Assembly: GCA_027604665.1 (NCBI GenBank)
Contig: JADGIZ010000585.1
Location: forward strand, 1 to 11,456
From: Polyrhizophydium stewartii
Lineage: Eukaryota; Chytridiomycota; Chytridiomycetes; Rhizophydiales
Reading direction: 5' to 3'
Length of the DNA stretch: 11,456 nucleotides
Shown here: positions 1 to 9,200 of the stretch, piece by piece
Numbering within the stretch: the first letter of the stretch is position 1
Layout of the letters: each line of letters starts with the position of its first letter
The notes under the pieces: generated by a model
The model's input: only the letters and a program-made list of their open reading frames with translations
Database searches by the model: none
Told to the model about the DNA's origin: nothing
Position numbers and translations under genes: made by a program

Positions 1-66
1 CGGCCTCCCCCCCCCCCCCCCCCCGCCCGTCCCCCCCACCCCCGTGCCCCCCCCCGCCCGCCGCAG
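1..66 (+). other. 3' end of an intron with an extreme poly-C tract
   Basis: The first 66 bases are almost all C, with an uninterrupted 18-C run at 7-24, and end in CCGCAG directly before sequence that reads as coiled-coil protein. This fits the pyrimidine tract and acceptor of an intron of gene 1. The frame is open through it (proline codons), so coding use cannot be excluded from sequence alone, but 20-odd mostly proline codons next to a helical segment is less likely. Confidence 0.6.
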
Positions 67-2762
67 TTCCTCTCGCGCTCGAAGCGCGCAGAGATCAGCG
101 TCGAGCTCGCCCGCATCAAGCTCCGCGAGGAGGCCGCCCGCGCCCGCGTCGAGGTCCTGGCCCAGGAGCACCTCGTCTGGTCCGCCAAAAAGTCGCAGCT
201 CGAGAGCAACCTGCGCAAGCTCGAGCACATTCGCACCCGCATGGAGGCCCTCTTCGAGCGTGTCTTTGACGGCACCGAGCACGACTTCCCCGCAGAGGCC
301 CGCCTCGCGGCCAGCGTCGCCGAGGCTCAGGCCGCCGTCGACGCAATCGCCGCCTCCATCGAGGCCTGGGACTCGGTCCGTGCCCTGCTCCTTCGCATCG
401 ACGCCTCGCTCACTGAAAAATGGCAAAAGTTCCAGCATCTCAATCCCTCACACTCGCTCGCCGACGAGTCCGATCCAGCGTCAGGTACGCCTCGCCCAAC
501 TCTCTTCGCCCCTCTCACTTGCACCGCTGACTGTGCCTCACCTTCTTCTTTGTTCTGCGAACGTTCTTGGCGGCCGTCTTTACTCGCGCAGCCGAGATCC
601 TTGCCACGCTCACCGAGATCGAGCTGCTCTACAAGCATGCTCGCTCCTTGCAACCCACCTTGCCGCGCTTCCCAATCCCACCCGCCCGAAAGGTGACGGG
701 CTCAAAGAAAACCCTTGTTGGCCGCTTTGTTGTGCAGAGTGAGCCCTCATCCCTGCCTCCATCCGCCGCCCATCTCGTCCATGTTGCTCACCCCCGTCCT
801 GTTCGCCATCGCCGCGCAGCCCACGACCGCACGATCCAGGACATCGGTCGTCTCGTCTACGACATCCGTGCCGTGCAGTCTCATGTCTCTCACACCCTCA
901 GTGCCCAGCGCTATCAGCACAAGGAGGCTTCCGCAGATCTTAAGCTAATCAAGACCCGCCTCAATGCCGAGCGCACACGCATCCTGCAGACCGCCGTACT
1001 CGCCCGCGACCGAGAGCGTGCCCGCCGCACCGAAATCAGCTCTGACCTGACGCTCTCGTTCGACGCCGGTCTCGACGACGACCTGCCTCCGCCGTACAGC
1101 CCGCCCGGATATGACGTCGTCGGCAGCCCCATCCTGTCCAGGCCGGCGTCGCCTGTCCCGCTGATGCACTCGTCGCCGCACCCGCTGCCGCGCTCGCCAC
1201 CTCAGTCGCCCATCCTCTCGCAAGTGCTGCCCGGCCAACCGCAGCTCGACAGCGAGCCCATCCGCCTGCACGAGGATCACATAACGCCGAGCCGCCCGGC
1301 CAGCCCAGACTTTGCCGCCGCCCTCGCGTGGCTGCACTCGGACTTTCCAGCCACGGCTGGATCGGCCTCGTCATCCATGTATATGCTCGCCCCCATACCT
1401 ATATCCTCTCTTACAAACCACGGCGAGCCGATCGGATCCGTCGACGCCGCCGCTTCGGTCAGCACAGGTGGCGCCGACGACTCTGCCGACCGGTCCGGAA
1501 ATCTGCCGCGTCTCCCGACTGTGTCGCGCGACTCGCTCGACGACCGGCCGCCCCGTCCTCGGTCCAACAGCAGCATCGTCGAGTCGTCCTCGAGCCTGAG
1601 CATGATCATGTTCCATACACGCCGCAGTAGCACAAGCAGCGTCCGCCGTACGCTGGGCAGCACTGCTGCTGCGACTGACGGCGACCGGCGCGAGGCCAGG
1701 GACCTGAAATCGACACGATTGGATCCGGGCAGCCGAGTGCCGGCAGGATCCGCGCTTTCGGACCTGCCCGACGACCACACCAACGACGGCGACATGAGCG
1801 AGGAATTTGACGAGGGTGAATTGAGCAGCGCAGGCGCTGCAGCTGGTGCTCCTGGCGTTTCCGACACCGCCCTGTCCCCGTTTTTAGTTGGGCTTCGCGA
1901 CGGCGGCATTCCCGCGCGCCGCCCAAGCTTGCGGCTCGGCCGTGGTGTGCCTGCTCCCTCCTTGACCATGCAGAACGGCAAGCACGCCTCATTCGTTGCA
2001 CGAGTCGGCATCGCAAGCGGCACTGTGGATCGGCGTGTTGGCGGCGGTGGCAACAATCAAGTCCATGATAGCAATGCAAATAATCGAGACAATTACGAAG
2101 ATGACGACGGCGACGATGACGACGATGATGATAATGATGACGAAGACGATGACGATGACAATCCTATCGGCCTGCTTCTGCAGCGCCAACGCCATCGCGC
2201 GGGAAGCTCCGCATCGGCGGGCCTGCCGATTGCATACTTGGACGCCAGCACATTTGCGCGGCACCCAACATCGACAAGCATCCACGCGCCGGGGTTACAG
2301 AATCACGGTCTTGGCGCAGCAATAGGCGCGCCGCTATCGTCGTCCTCGTCTCTGCCTCTCTTTCTGACTGGCGGCGAGAGCCCGCGGTCAGACTTTTTCG
2401 CGCGGGCAATGTCGCAAGTGTCGGTCCCTGTGGCGGTCTCGCGGCCCTCGACGTCATCGAATCTGTCGCCGCCCAGCACACCGGTATCGGATGTCGCCGC
2501 GCGTGGCCGAGGCGGCGAGATTGCGGCGGCAGTCGCATCGCCGCGCCGGATGATCATGCGCAGGCGCTCCGTGTCGCTGGAGCGCGTGCAGGTCGCGACG
2601 TCTGGCATAACGCGCGAGGCCGTGACGCCCGGGCTGGCCGCAATGGCCACCTTGACTCGGCGTCCGCGGCGCGCCACGACGCCGGTGCTCGACGGGCGGC
2701 AGGAGCTTGCGCCGCCAATGGCGCCTCTGCCGCAGGAGATGGCGGCCGACGGCGACTCTTGA
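67..2762 (+). CDS. Uncharacterised coiled-coil protein with PY motif and long disordered tail (5' partial)
   Basis: The gene is cut at its 5' end by the window. I read three exons, 67-484, 592-738 and 820-2762, giving 835 residues to a TGA stop. Donors and acceptors agree in phase (phase 1 at both introns), and the first exon probably starts after the CAG at 64-66. Residues 1 to about 125 are charged and heptad-like, predicted coiled coil; about 140-265 form a second helical, basic segment. An LPPPY sequence (1083-1097, near residue 277) is a candidate WW-domain ligand. The rest is Ser/Pro-rich and disordered, with basic RRSS/RRRS-type phosphosite-like patches and a 21-residue almost pure Asp/Glu tract (2097-2159). 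I recall uncharacterised fungal proteins with this N-terminal layout, but I cannot name a family. Function and location are unknown. Exon structure is fairly sure; the absence of further introns in the disordered part is not. Confidence 0.75.
485..591 (+). other. Intron of the coiled-coil gene (107 nt)
   Basis: Donor GTACGC after CAG, a GCTGAC branch-like site near 526-531, and acceptor GCGCAG. Splicing joins G to CC to make an alanine codon and moves the reading frame into the next open frame (AEILATLTEIELLYKHARSL), which continues the helical pattern. Without splicing the first frame closes before the next exon would be read. Confidence 0.85.
739..819 (+). other. Intron of the coiled-coil gene (81 nt)
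   Basis: Donor GTGAGC after CAGA and acceptor GCGCAG. Joining the phase-1 base A to CC gives Thr and keeps the frame. A donor at 693 (AAG|GTGACG) with the same acceptor would break the frame, so it was not used. The unspliced frame is also open here, so retention would give an in-frame 27-codon insertion. Confidence 0.75.
2097..2159 (+). repeat. Imperfect GAY triplet repeat coding an acidic tract
   Basis: A run of GAT/GAC codons with few interruptions encodes 21 residues, 19 of them Asp or Glu (the exceptions are one Gly and one Asn). It lies in the disordered part of the coiled-coil protein. Mixed use of GAT and GAC suggests selection on the acidic protein character or an old triplet expansion that has since diverged. 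Confidence 0.9.
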
Positions 2763-2831
2763 GTGCGGAGGTGCTGCGCCGGGTGCATGTGCGGTGTTTT
2801 CAAGTGCGTGTATTTTATATGAGATGCCCGG

Positions 2832-2850
2832 CAGGGGGCACTGCCCCCTG
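2832..2850. repeat. Perfect 19-bp palindrome with inverted AGGGG/CCCCT
   Basis: Two 9-bp arms (CAGGGGGCA and TGCCCCCTG) flank a single C. The arms contain AGGGG and CCCCT, the core of the fungal stress response element bound by Msn2/Msn4-like zinc fingers, in inverted orientation. It could be a protein-binding site for gene 2, or fold as a strong hairpin in a transcript of gene 1 or 2. No sequence here distinguishes these. Confidence 0.6.
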
Positions 2851-2900
2851 GCCCAATACATCTGCTGCCTGGGAATTGGTTGCCGGAGAAGCCCCTCCCG

Positions 2901-2924
2901 AATTTGACCAAATTTGGCGAAATT
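2901..2924. repeat. Overlapping AT-rich palindromes with an E2F-like core
   Basis: AATTTG-AC-CAAATT (2901-2914) overlaps AATTT-GGCG-AAATT (2911-2924). The second includes TTTGGCGAAA at 2913-2922, which matches the general form of E2F/SBF-type cell-cycle sites. It ends three bases before the ATG of gene 2, so it is probably in the 5' leader or at the transcription start. Role is inferred only. Confidence 0.4.
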
Positions 2925-2927
2925 GTG

Positions 2928-5272
2928 ATGGCGACGCCCGGCGCGCAGCCGGCGACGTTCGACGGCCGCGAGCCGGCTAGCGGCGGCGACGGTCTGGGCC
3001 TGAGCCTGAGCCTGGACGACGACGACAGCGGCGGCGAGCTGCAGCTCGACACCAGCATCGACGACGTCCTAGATGACGACGACGTCGGCGCCGAGAGCAT
3101 GCGCACGCCGGCGCGGTCGACGACGGGCGGCAGCTTTGTGTCAACAGCGACGGCGCTGGGCGGCGTCGGGCGTGTGCACGCCGTGCGGGTGGTGCAAGGC
3201 GGCGGCGAGCACACACACATGCAAGCCGAGGTTGCCGACATACTCGGCGACGAGGACATCATGTCGTCCGTGGGCAGCGACCTGCCCGTGAGCCTCGACG
3301 GCAGCGCGCGGCCGGGCGACGGCGAGCGAGACGGCGCCGGCTCACCGCGGCCGCCCGGCCGTGCTGCTGCGACGCTGCTGATGCAGGCGCTCGCGCGGCA
3401 GCGGCACGACGGGCCGACGAGCGCCGCGCCGTCGCTGACGTCGCTCGCCTCGCTGACGCCGTCGCAGTCGGCGTCGCAGCTCGCCGCCGGCGGCGGCAGC
3501 ACCAGCCCGACCAGCCCGCTCTCGCCCACAGCCTTTGCCGCCACAGCGGACCGCGACGGCCCGCCGAGCCCCTATGCGGCCACCGCGCGCCGCCCCATGT
3601 CGCCCTCGCCGCTGTCGGGCCGCCAGGCGCCCGTGCCGCCGTCCACCGTGCTCGGCCGCGCCTCGCCCGCCCCGCTCGCGCCGGCCCGCACGCGAGCTGT
3701 GCACGGCAGCGTGCTGGGCCGCGGCTCGATTGTGTCTCTGTCGCCCTCAGAGGCGCCGAGCCAGATGGCCGCGGCCGCCAACCAGCGCGGCGCCAGGCCG
3801 ACCCTGATCATCACCAACCCGCGGCACTCGGAGCGCCCGCAGCTGCGCATCCTCTCGGCCGAGCCCGAGCCCGCTGCCGGCGGGCCCTCGTCGGCCGGCG
3901 GACCCAAGCATATGGGCGGCGAGCCCGAGTTCGCCTTTCTGCGCGACACGGACTCGTCGGCCAGCCGCCGCGGCAGCGGCGACGGCCGCCGCCGCACGTA
4001 CTGCTGGGGCCTGTGCACGTGGCTGGGCTGCGTCGTCTTGATCGTCGCCGCCTCTGTCATTGCAGTGGCCGCCGGCGCCCTGGCCTTTATCTTTGTGCCG
4101 CGGCCCGTCACCGTGACCTACATTGGAGCCTCGCCCAACATCGCATCCTCGCTGGCGTTCCAGGCGCTCCCGCGCAACACCTCCTCGCTCACAGGCGACC
4201 CGCTCGACCCCGTTGCCGCCCTGCGCAACGCATCCACCGCGGACTTTGTCCAGGCGCGCATCAACTCGGGCATCCGCTTTACCGTCGAGTCCGCCAATCT
4301 GATCCCGTGGTGGTTCGAGTCGGCCGTGTTCACCGCGAGCGTCGTGTATCCAAAGTCCAAGACGCCCATCGCCTCTGGCCCGGCGTTCAACTTTTCGGGA
4401 TCGCTCGCGTCCCTGAGCATCTCGCAGGGCACCGCGACTGTTGATATGGTGAGAGAGCGGCGTTTGGAATCTGCGGGTCTCGCCCTTTTATGATCGCCGA
4501 GCCAGCTGAAGCGTTGGTCTCGGTATCCGCCCTGTTGCAATGGCAACTTGTCGCCTTCGTCTCTGACGCTCCTCGACCCCTCGCCCACGCCGCGCCGCAA
4601 CAGCCCGTCTCGCTCTTCTGGCTCACGAGCCGCCCCGTCGACGCAAGCGACGAGGTCATCAGCGCGCTTGCGTCGTACTGCGCACCGCAGCTCTTTGCAC
4701 AGCAGCCCAACACAACCAGCCCGACCGACAACAGCACCGCGTCGCCCAATGCCACCGTGACGGCAACAAGGGCCACGGCCACCACGTCTGCGCCGTTTGG
4801 CACCAGCACGTCGATATCCAGCTCCACAAACTCGTCAACAACCAGCGCCGCCGCGCCGTCGTTCACGAGCACCACCGATACAAACCAGCAGCAGCAGCAG
4901 CAGCAACAACAACAACAACCTGACATCAAGATCGCATATACGCTCGTCCTCACACGCCACCTGTGGTTCATCACCAACACGCCAACGGCAACGTCTGCCT
5001 CGGCCGACCTCGCTTGCTCAGACAGCGTCCTCGCGTTCCTCCAAATCGTCCGCAACGCAGCCATCCCGGTTGGCAGCGCCAACGGAACCAACAGCACCAA
5101 CGGCCCATCGCCGAGCCCGCTGCCGTCGCCGTCGTCGACGAGCGTGAGCTTGCCGTTCCCGCGCGCCGTACCAACCTCCCCGCCTGCATCGATCTCTGGC
5201 GTTGTGGCGGCGACAACAAAATCAGCTGCTGTCTCTCTTCGTGGAGCACTAACACGTACAGTGGCTCGCTAA
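2928..5272 (+). CDS. Type II membrane protein with LEA_2-like lumenal domain
   Basis: Two exons, 2928-4448 and 4604-5272, give 729 residues. The ATG at 2928 has a good context (G at -3 and +4); the frame is open further upstream but has no ATG. Residues 1-350 are disordered, rich in Ser, Pro, Ala and acids. A basic GDGRRR stretch precedes one membrane segment (about 363-390), predicting N-terminus in the cytosol. After it, PRPVTV leads into a beta-rich domain with the pattern of LEA_2/NHL-like proteins: the FTVESANLIPWWFES region, then PVSLFWLTSRP, then IKIAYTLVLTRHLWFI. Sequons (NTS, NAS, NFS, NTT, NST, NAT, NGT) lie only after the membrane segment, as expected for a glycosylated lumenal side. 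Fungal LEA_2-like membrane proteins include yeast vacuolar Tag1, but orthology is not claimed. Role unknown; plasma or vacuolar membrane are both possible. Confidence 0.8.
4449..4603 (+). other. Intron of the LEA_2-like gene (155 nt)
   Basis: Donor GTGAGA after GATATG, a TCTGAC branch-like site near 4561-4566, acceptor CAACAG. Both sides are phase 0. It contains an in-frame TGA, so removal is needed to reach the second half of the LEA_2-like domain. A shorter intron ending at 4501 also keeps frame but lacks a branch site and would insert 34 residues into the domain. Confidence 0.8.
4886..4918 (+). repeat. CAG/CAA repeat coding eleven glutamines
   Basis: Six CAG codons followed by five CAA codons encode Q11 inside a Thr/Ser/Asn-rich loop of the LEA_2-like protein. 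The loop (about 4700-4920) separates two core strands of the domain, so it is probably a tolerated insertion on the lumenal side. Confidence 0.9.
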
Positions 5273-5280
5273 CCCAGAGT

Positions 5281-5307
5281 GTTTGTGTGTGTGTGTGTGA
5301 GTGTGAT
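5281..5307 (+). repeat. GT dinucleotide run
   Basis: A run of (GT)n, broken by single T and A bases, begins nine bases after the stop of the LEA_2-like gene. It would be GU-rich in that gene's transcript, a composition often seen downstream of cleavage sites. It is complementary to the CA run at 5772-5789. Confidence 0.85.
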
Positions 5308-5771
5308 AGAGAGAAACTACCACTACCACAGCTACCTTCACCGTCATCTTCGCAAGCAAAAAAAGCACCGCCATCAGACGCAGCCATATGTAGAATCATC
5401 TCACGCCTCGTTTTGGAGCCTCGCCTGCCAGCCTGTCGCCCTCTCCATTTCTCGCCCATCCCAATGTCTTACTCGGCCTCGACATGCCTTGTCTCATTTC
5501 GTCCATGTGTCTTTTATCCATTGCCCCCCCCCCGCGCCACTCAGACTCCCCCTTTTCCTTTCCCAAGAAGAAAGAAAAGCAAAGACTCTGCTCTCCCTCC
5601 CCCCCGCCTCCTCTCCAACTCCATCAATCCAATCTCTCCTCACCGCCCTCGACACCTCTGATACAAAAGACCCAAATCACTTTGCTCAGACTTTTTTTCT
5701 TAGATCCAGACATGCAATACAATCCCATCAAACGAGTCTCTCAACTCCTCTTCTTCTCTCACTCAGTACGC

Positions 5772-5789
5772 GCACACACACACACACAT
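5772..5789. repeat. CA dinucleotide run
   Basis: A (CA)n run of eight units or so; on the minus strand it is GU-rich and lies downstream of striatin. With the GT run at 5281-5307 it forms a long-range inverted repeat about 480 bp apart in the intergenic region. Confidence 0.85.
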
Positions 5790-5927
5790 ACAAAAAAGAA
5801 GTCAATGCAAGAGTTTTTCCTTGCTGAAAAAGGCGGGAGGCGTTGCGCGGCGGGCAGGCGAGTTCAAAAGAAAGAGTTTGGAAAGATAGGGGGGCGGGGA
5901 AGAGAGTGAGAGTGAGAGAGAAAGCCG

Positions 5928-5954
5928 AGTGAGCCAAGTGAGCCAAGTGAGCAA
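5928..5954. repeat. Three tandem copies of a 9-bp unit
   Basis: AGTGAGCCA occurs twice in exact tandem (5928-5936, 5937-5945) followed by a third copy with one change, AGTGAGCAA (5946-5954). It sits in the purine-rich half of the convergent gap. Simple slippage repeat; no function inferred. Confidence 0.85.
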
Positions 5955-6292
5955 GGGGAAAAAGAAGGTGGGCGTGGCGTCAGCGAGAGGGATGGCGGGG
6001 GAGAAGAAGGTGGATGCTTGCACGAGTGCGCCACAATGTCATGCAATGAGTGCGCCATGTGCCAGACAACAAGCGCACGCTCAAGTGCCAAATCAGTGGC
6101 GGCAATGATGGCGCCAGTCGCGGCAGTAGCTGTAATTGGGTGACGGCGGCTGTGGTGGCGATTGGATAGTGCTGGTGGTGGGAGCGGCGGCGGTGGTGCT
6201 GGCTCATTCAAGTCGCCGGATCAGCGTCGCTTGACCCAGCGTGCCACGCCCGTCAAGCCAGATCCATCAAGGCTTCATCTGGCTCAGCACCG

Positions 6293-9200
6293 TCATTGCG
6301 CCGCTGCCGCGCCGTTGGCGGCATCGTCGCGCTTGGAGCCGCGCGTCAGCGTGGCCGAGGGCGACAGCGGCCTCGACGACGGCGAAGACGAGGCGAGTTG
6401 GTACAGCCGGCAAAGCGCATCCGCGCCGCCCGACGCCATCAGGCTGTCGTCCGTCGGGTGGTACCGCACCGCCCACACTGACTCGTTGCTCTTCCGGCCG
6501 TGCGCCGCCGGCAGCTCCTGGTGCATCCGCTTCATCGACAGGTCCCACCACCGCAGCGACCCGTCGTGGCTGCTGGACGCAACCGACAGTCCGCTCGGCG
6601 AAATGTCGATGCTTGTGACGGCGTCCGTGTGCGCCGCCATCTTGTGCACGCATTTGCCTGCAGGCAGTGAGAGGCAACCAGGCAATGTCAGTTTCTCTGC
6701 GGCATCTCAAGCCGCGCTGATCACAACCAGGCCAGCTACACGCACCCGACTTGATGTCGTAGAACCGAATCGTGCTGTCCTCGTGCGCCGAGATCACAAG
6801 CTCCATCGACGGGTGGCAGAGCACGGCATTGACCTGCGTATCCAGTGACAACCCTGCCCGCAGCCATTCGAGTGTCAGCAGGACGCCGCTGCGGCAACCC
6901 AAGCGCGAGCCAACCAAAGACGCACCACTCGCTGGTGCATCGAGCTGGAGCACCGACGCGCCAGTGGTGACATCATACATCCTGATCGCGCCGTTGCGGA
7001 ATCCAGCCACCAGCTTGGCCAAGTCGTGGTGCGTCCACGCCAGCGCCGTCGGGATCTCGCCTTCGGACACCGACGCGCCGTTTGACGCTGACGGGTCGCG
7101 ACCCGTATCGTACCACAGCGACATCTTGAGCCCGAGTGCGTCGTCGGTCGTGTCCAAGAGCTTGATTGTGCCGTCGGCAGAGGCCGACGCGAGCAGCGGA
7201 TGCTGAGACAGCAACGGATGCAAGCGCAGATCCCAGATGGCATCCGTGTGCCCGCCAAAAACATTCAGCTTGATTGACGGATCTGCAGACGCACACATCG
7301 TCGTCAGCTCGCCAATCTCTCCCAAGTGCTCGTTGCATCCTCTCCTCAACACATCAAAACAGCCAACGAAGGCTCTGACCTCCTGGCAGATAGGGCTGCT
7401 GGTCGAGCGACGGCACGCGCCACGCGCGGATCGTCGCGTCGCCGCTCGCCGAGTAGAGCCGGTCGCCCAGAGGCGAAACGGCCAAGGCGGTGACGGCGTC
7501 TGTGTGGCCGCGGAATGTGTGCAACGGCTCAATGTCGCCACCACTACACCAAACTGAGTGTCAGCGCAGTGTAGCGACGACTGCAGGCGCAGCGCGCACG
7601 GCAGCAAGGCTCGAAGTGCTCACTCTGCGCTCCGCGAGAGCGACCAAAGCTTGACGGTCTGGTCCTCTGATGCCGTAAACACGGCGCGCTCCTTGGGGTG
7701 GAACACCACGTCTCGCACAGAGTCGAGGTGGCTGGCGTTGGTCGCAAAGCGAGCAGGTCAGCATCCACACATGCAACTTTGGTGCATCAGGCCAGAATCG
7801 TGCGGGACGTACTTGCGCAGTGTCGCGCTGGGCTCCCAGATCCATTCTGAAGCTGCTGCTCTTGTCTTGGCATCAGTGTCGGTGTGCTCAGAGGACCCGT
7901 TCGTGTGGGCAAAGGAGCCGGCGGCCGCTGAGCGACGGCGGCGCGTGCGGGCGTGAGCAGCAACGCGCAGCGGCTACTCGGCTCGGCGCAGGACAGACCT
8001 GCGCGCTGCGCGGCGGCCGAGGCGCTGGAATTCCTACTCAGCGTCTTGTTGGGATCATAGGCGTCCTGCACGAGCACGTGGCTCAGCAACATGCGCGCTC
8101 GTCTCCAGCCCATCGCAGCGTTCGCGGCGCACCGTTTCCGCGGGCGCCTCTGCGGGCGGCTTGGCCGCGGTCTTGCTTGGTCTCAGGGTTGCCGAGTTGG
8201 ACGAATCCTCTTGGACAGTCTGCATGGAGCATGGATCGGTCAACAAAACGCCGCCCGGTCACGCCGCCGCCGTCAACAAAAGCATTGCAAGGCTGGGAGC
8301 GGCGGCGGCATCAGCAACTGCAGCAGCAATGGGCTGTCACCTCGGGGGCCTTTGTCTGAACCGGTGTCGTTTGGGCCGCCTCCTTCTGCTGCTGCTGCGT
8401 GCGCAGGCTGCCTGCGGTGCGCACCTTGCCTGGCTTCCGCAAGGACTCCTTTGGGGCGATCCTGGGTGCCGGCGCTGCGTTGCAGGACGAGCGCACGACC
8501 GACGACACAGGCACGGCTTCGCCCTCGGACGCTGCCTGCTGCGGCGCGGGCACCGCGGCAGCGGCGGTGCCGTCGGCATCGTCGAGGACGGTGGCACGCT
8601 TGGAGCGGCCTGTGAGCGAGATGGACGTCGAGGCGAGCAGCGCATCGGCCTCTTTGAGATAGCTGCGGGTGTCAGAGAGGCGAAGCAAGCGGGATCGCCA
8701 TGCTGGGTCAGCCTTTGCATTTTCGTCTCTGCCCACGCACGTCGCCGCTGGGAAGCGCAGTTCAAGGCGGCGGGACGTGCCTCTTGAGCAGCTCGCGGCT
8801 GCGCAGGTTGCCGTATCCCTTGGAGAAGTTGAGAAGCGCACCGTTGCCCATACTGAGGGTCGTCGCCGAGGCCTGCGCGGCCGCTGCGGCGGCAGCCATG
8901 GCCGCAGGATCCATGCCCGCAAGGGCGGCGGTCTGAGCGGCGGCTTGTGCACCTGTCGGGCTGCCTGCGATCGCAGCAGGAGGCGCAGCGACGGCGGACG
9001 CATGGCCAGGAACGAGCTGATTCGGCTCGGGGCTCGGCGTCTTGTTGCTGCTCGCAGCGGCGTCGTCGGATCCGGGAACCGTCTGGCCCGCGGGCGTCTG
9101 TGTCTGGTGCGTCTGCAGCTGAACTTGGTTCTGGAGTTGGAGGTATTTCGACCTGCGGAGACACGGCGGCAGCAGCAGCGTCAGCGGCAACGGCGGGAAA

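Larger units (their letters stand above)
2763..2927 (+). promoter_or_regulatory. Compact intergenic region: terminator of gene 1 and promoter of gene 2
   Basis: Only 165 bp separate the TGA of the coiled-coil gene from the ATG of the membrane-protein gene. It holds TATTTTATAT at 2811-2820 (TATA-like, 108 bp before the ATG, or a 3'-end efficiency element of gene 1), a perfect palindrome at 2832-2850, CCAAT at 2853-2857, its inverse ATTGG at 2875-2879, and AT-rich overlapping palindromes at 2901-2924. Each element alone could be chance; their density in a short gap is suggestive of a real promoter. Confidence 0.55.
5273..6292. other. Convergent intergenic region, no gene seen
   Basis: About 1 kb between the stop codons of two convergent genes. 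The plus strand is pyrimidine-rich from about 5400 to 5765 and purine-rich from about 5815 to 6000, so both genes are followed by CU-rich sequence in their own sense. GT and CA runs mark each half. Open frames here are short and of simple composition (Ser/Pro/His runs) with no recognisable domain. It most likely holds the 3' UTRs and cleavage sites of both genes; no AATAAA was found. The part from about 6000 to 6290 is ordinary mixed sequence with ATTGG words and GGTGGY runs. Confidence 0.7.

Noticed and set aside
693..819. Alternative donor at 693 for the second intron of the coiled-coil gene
   Set aside because: With the acceptor at 819 it changes frame and loses the DRTIQDIGRLVYDI reading; the GTGAGC donor at 739 gives matching phase.
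2880..2927. Upstream start (TTG at 2880) for the LEA_2-like gene
   Set aside because: TTG is not a normal nuclear eukaryotic start; the first ATG in frame is at 2928 with a favourable context, and the extra codons fall on the AT palindromes.
2303..3544. Minus-strand open frame of 413 codons
   Set aside because: It lies antisense to the last exon of gene 1 and the first of gene 2, crosses the intergenic palindromes, and has Ser/Pro/Ala/Arg simple composition typical of a shadow frame.
4449..4501. Shorter 53-nt alternative intron in the LEA_2-like gene
   Set aside because: It keeps the frame but has no branch-like site before its acceptor and would insert 34 residues between two LEA_2 core strands; the 155-nt intron has TCTGAC and a better acceptor.
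5279..5909. Plus-strand frames in the convergent gap as small genes
   Set aside because: They translate simple CA/CT repeats into Ser, Pro, His and Thr runs, with no domain, no splice logic and no conserved motif visible.
6162..6848. Plus-strand frame of 228 codons at the striatin 3' end
   Set aside because: It begins at TTG and is antisense to WD40 exons and an intron; its sequence mirrors striatin codons and has no independent signature.
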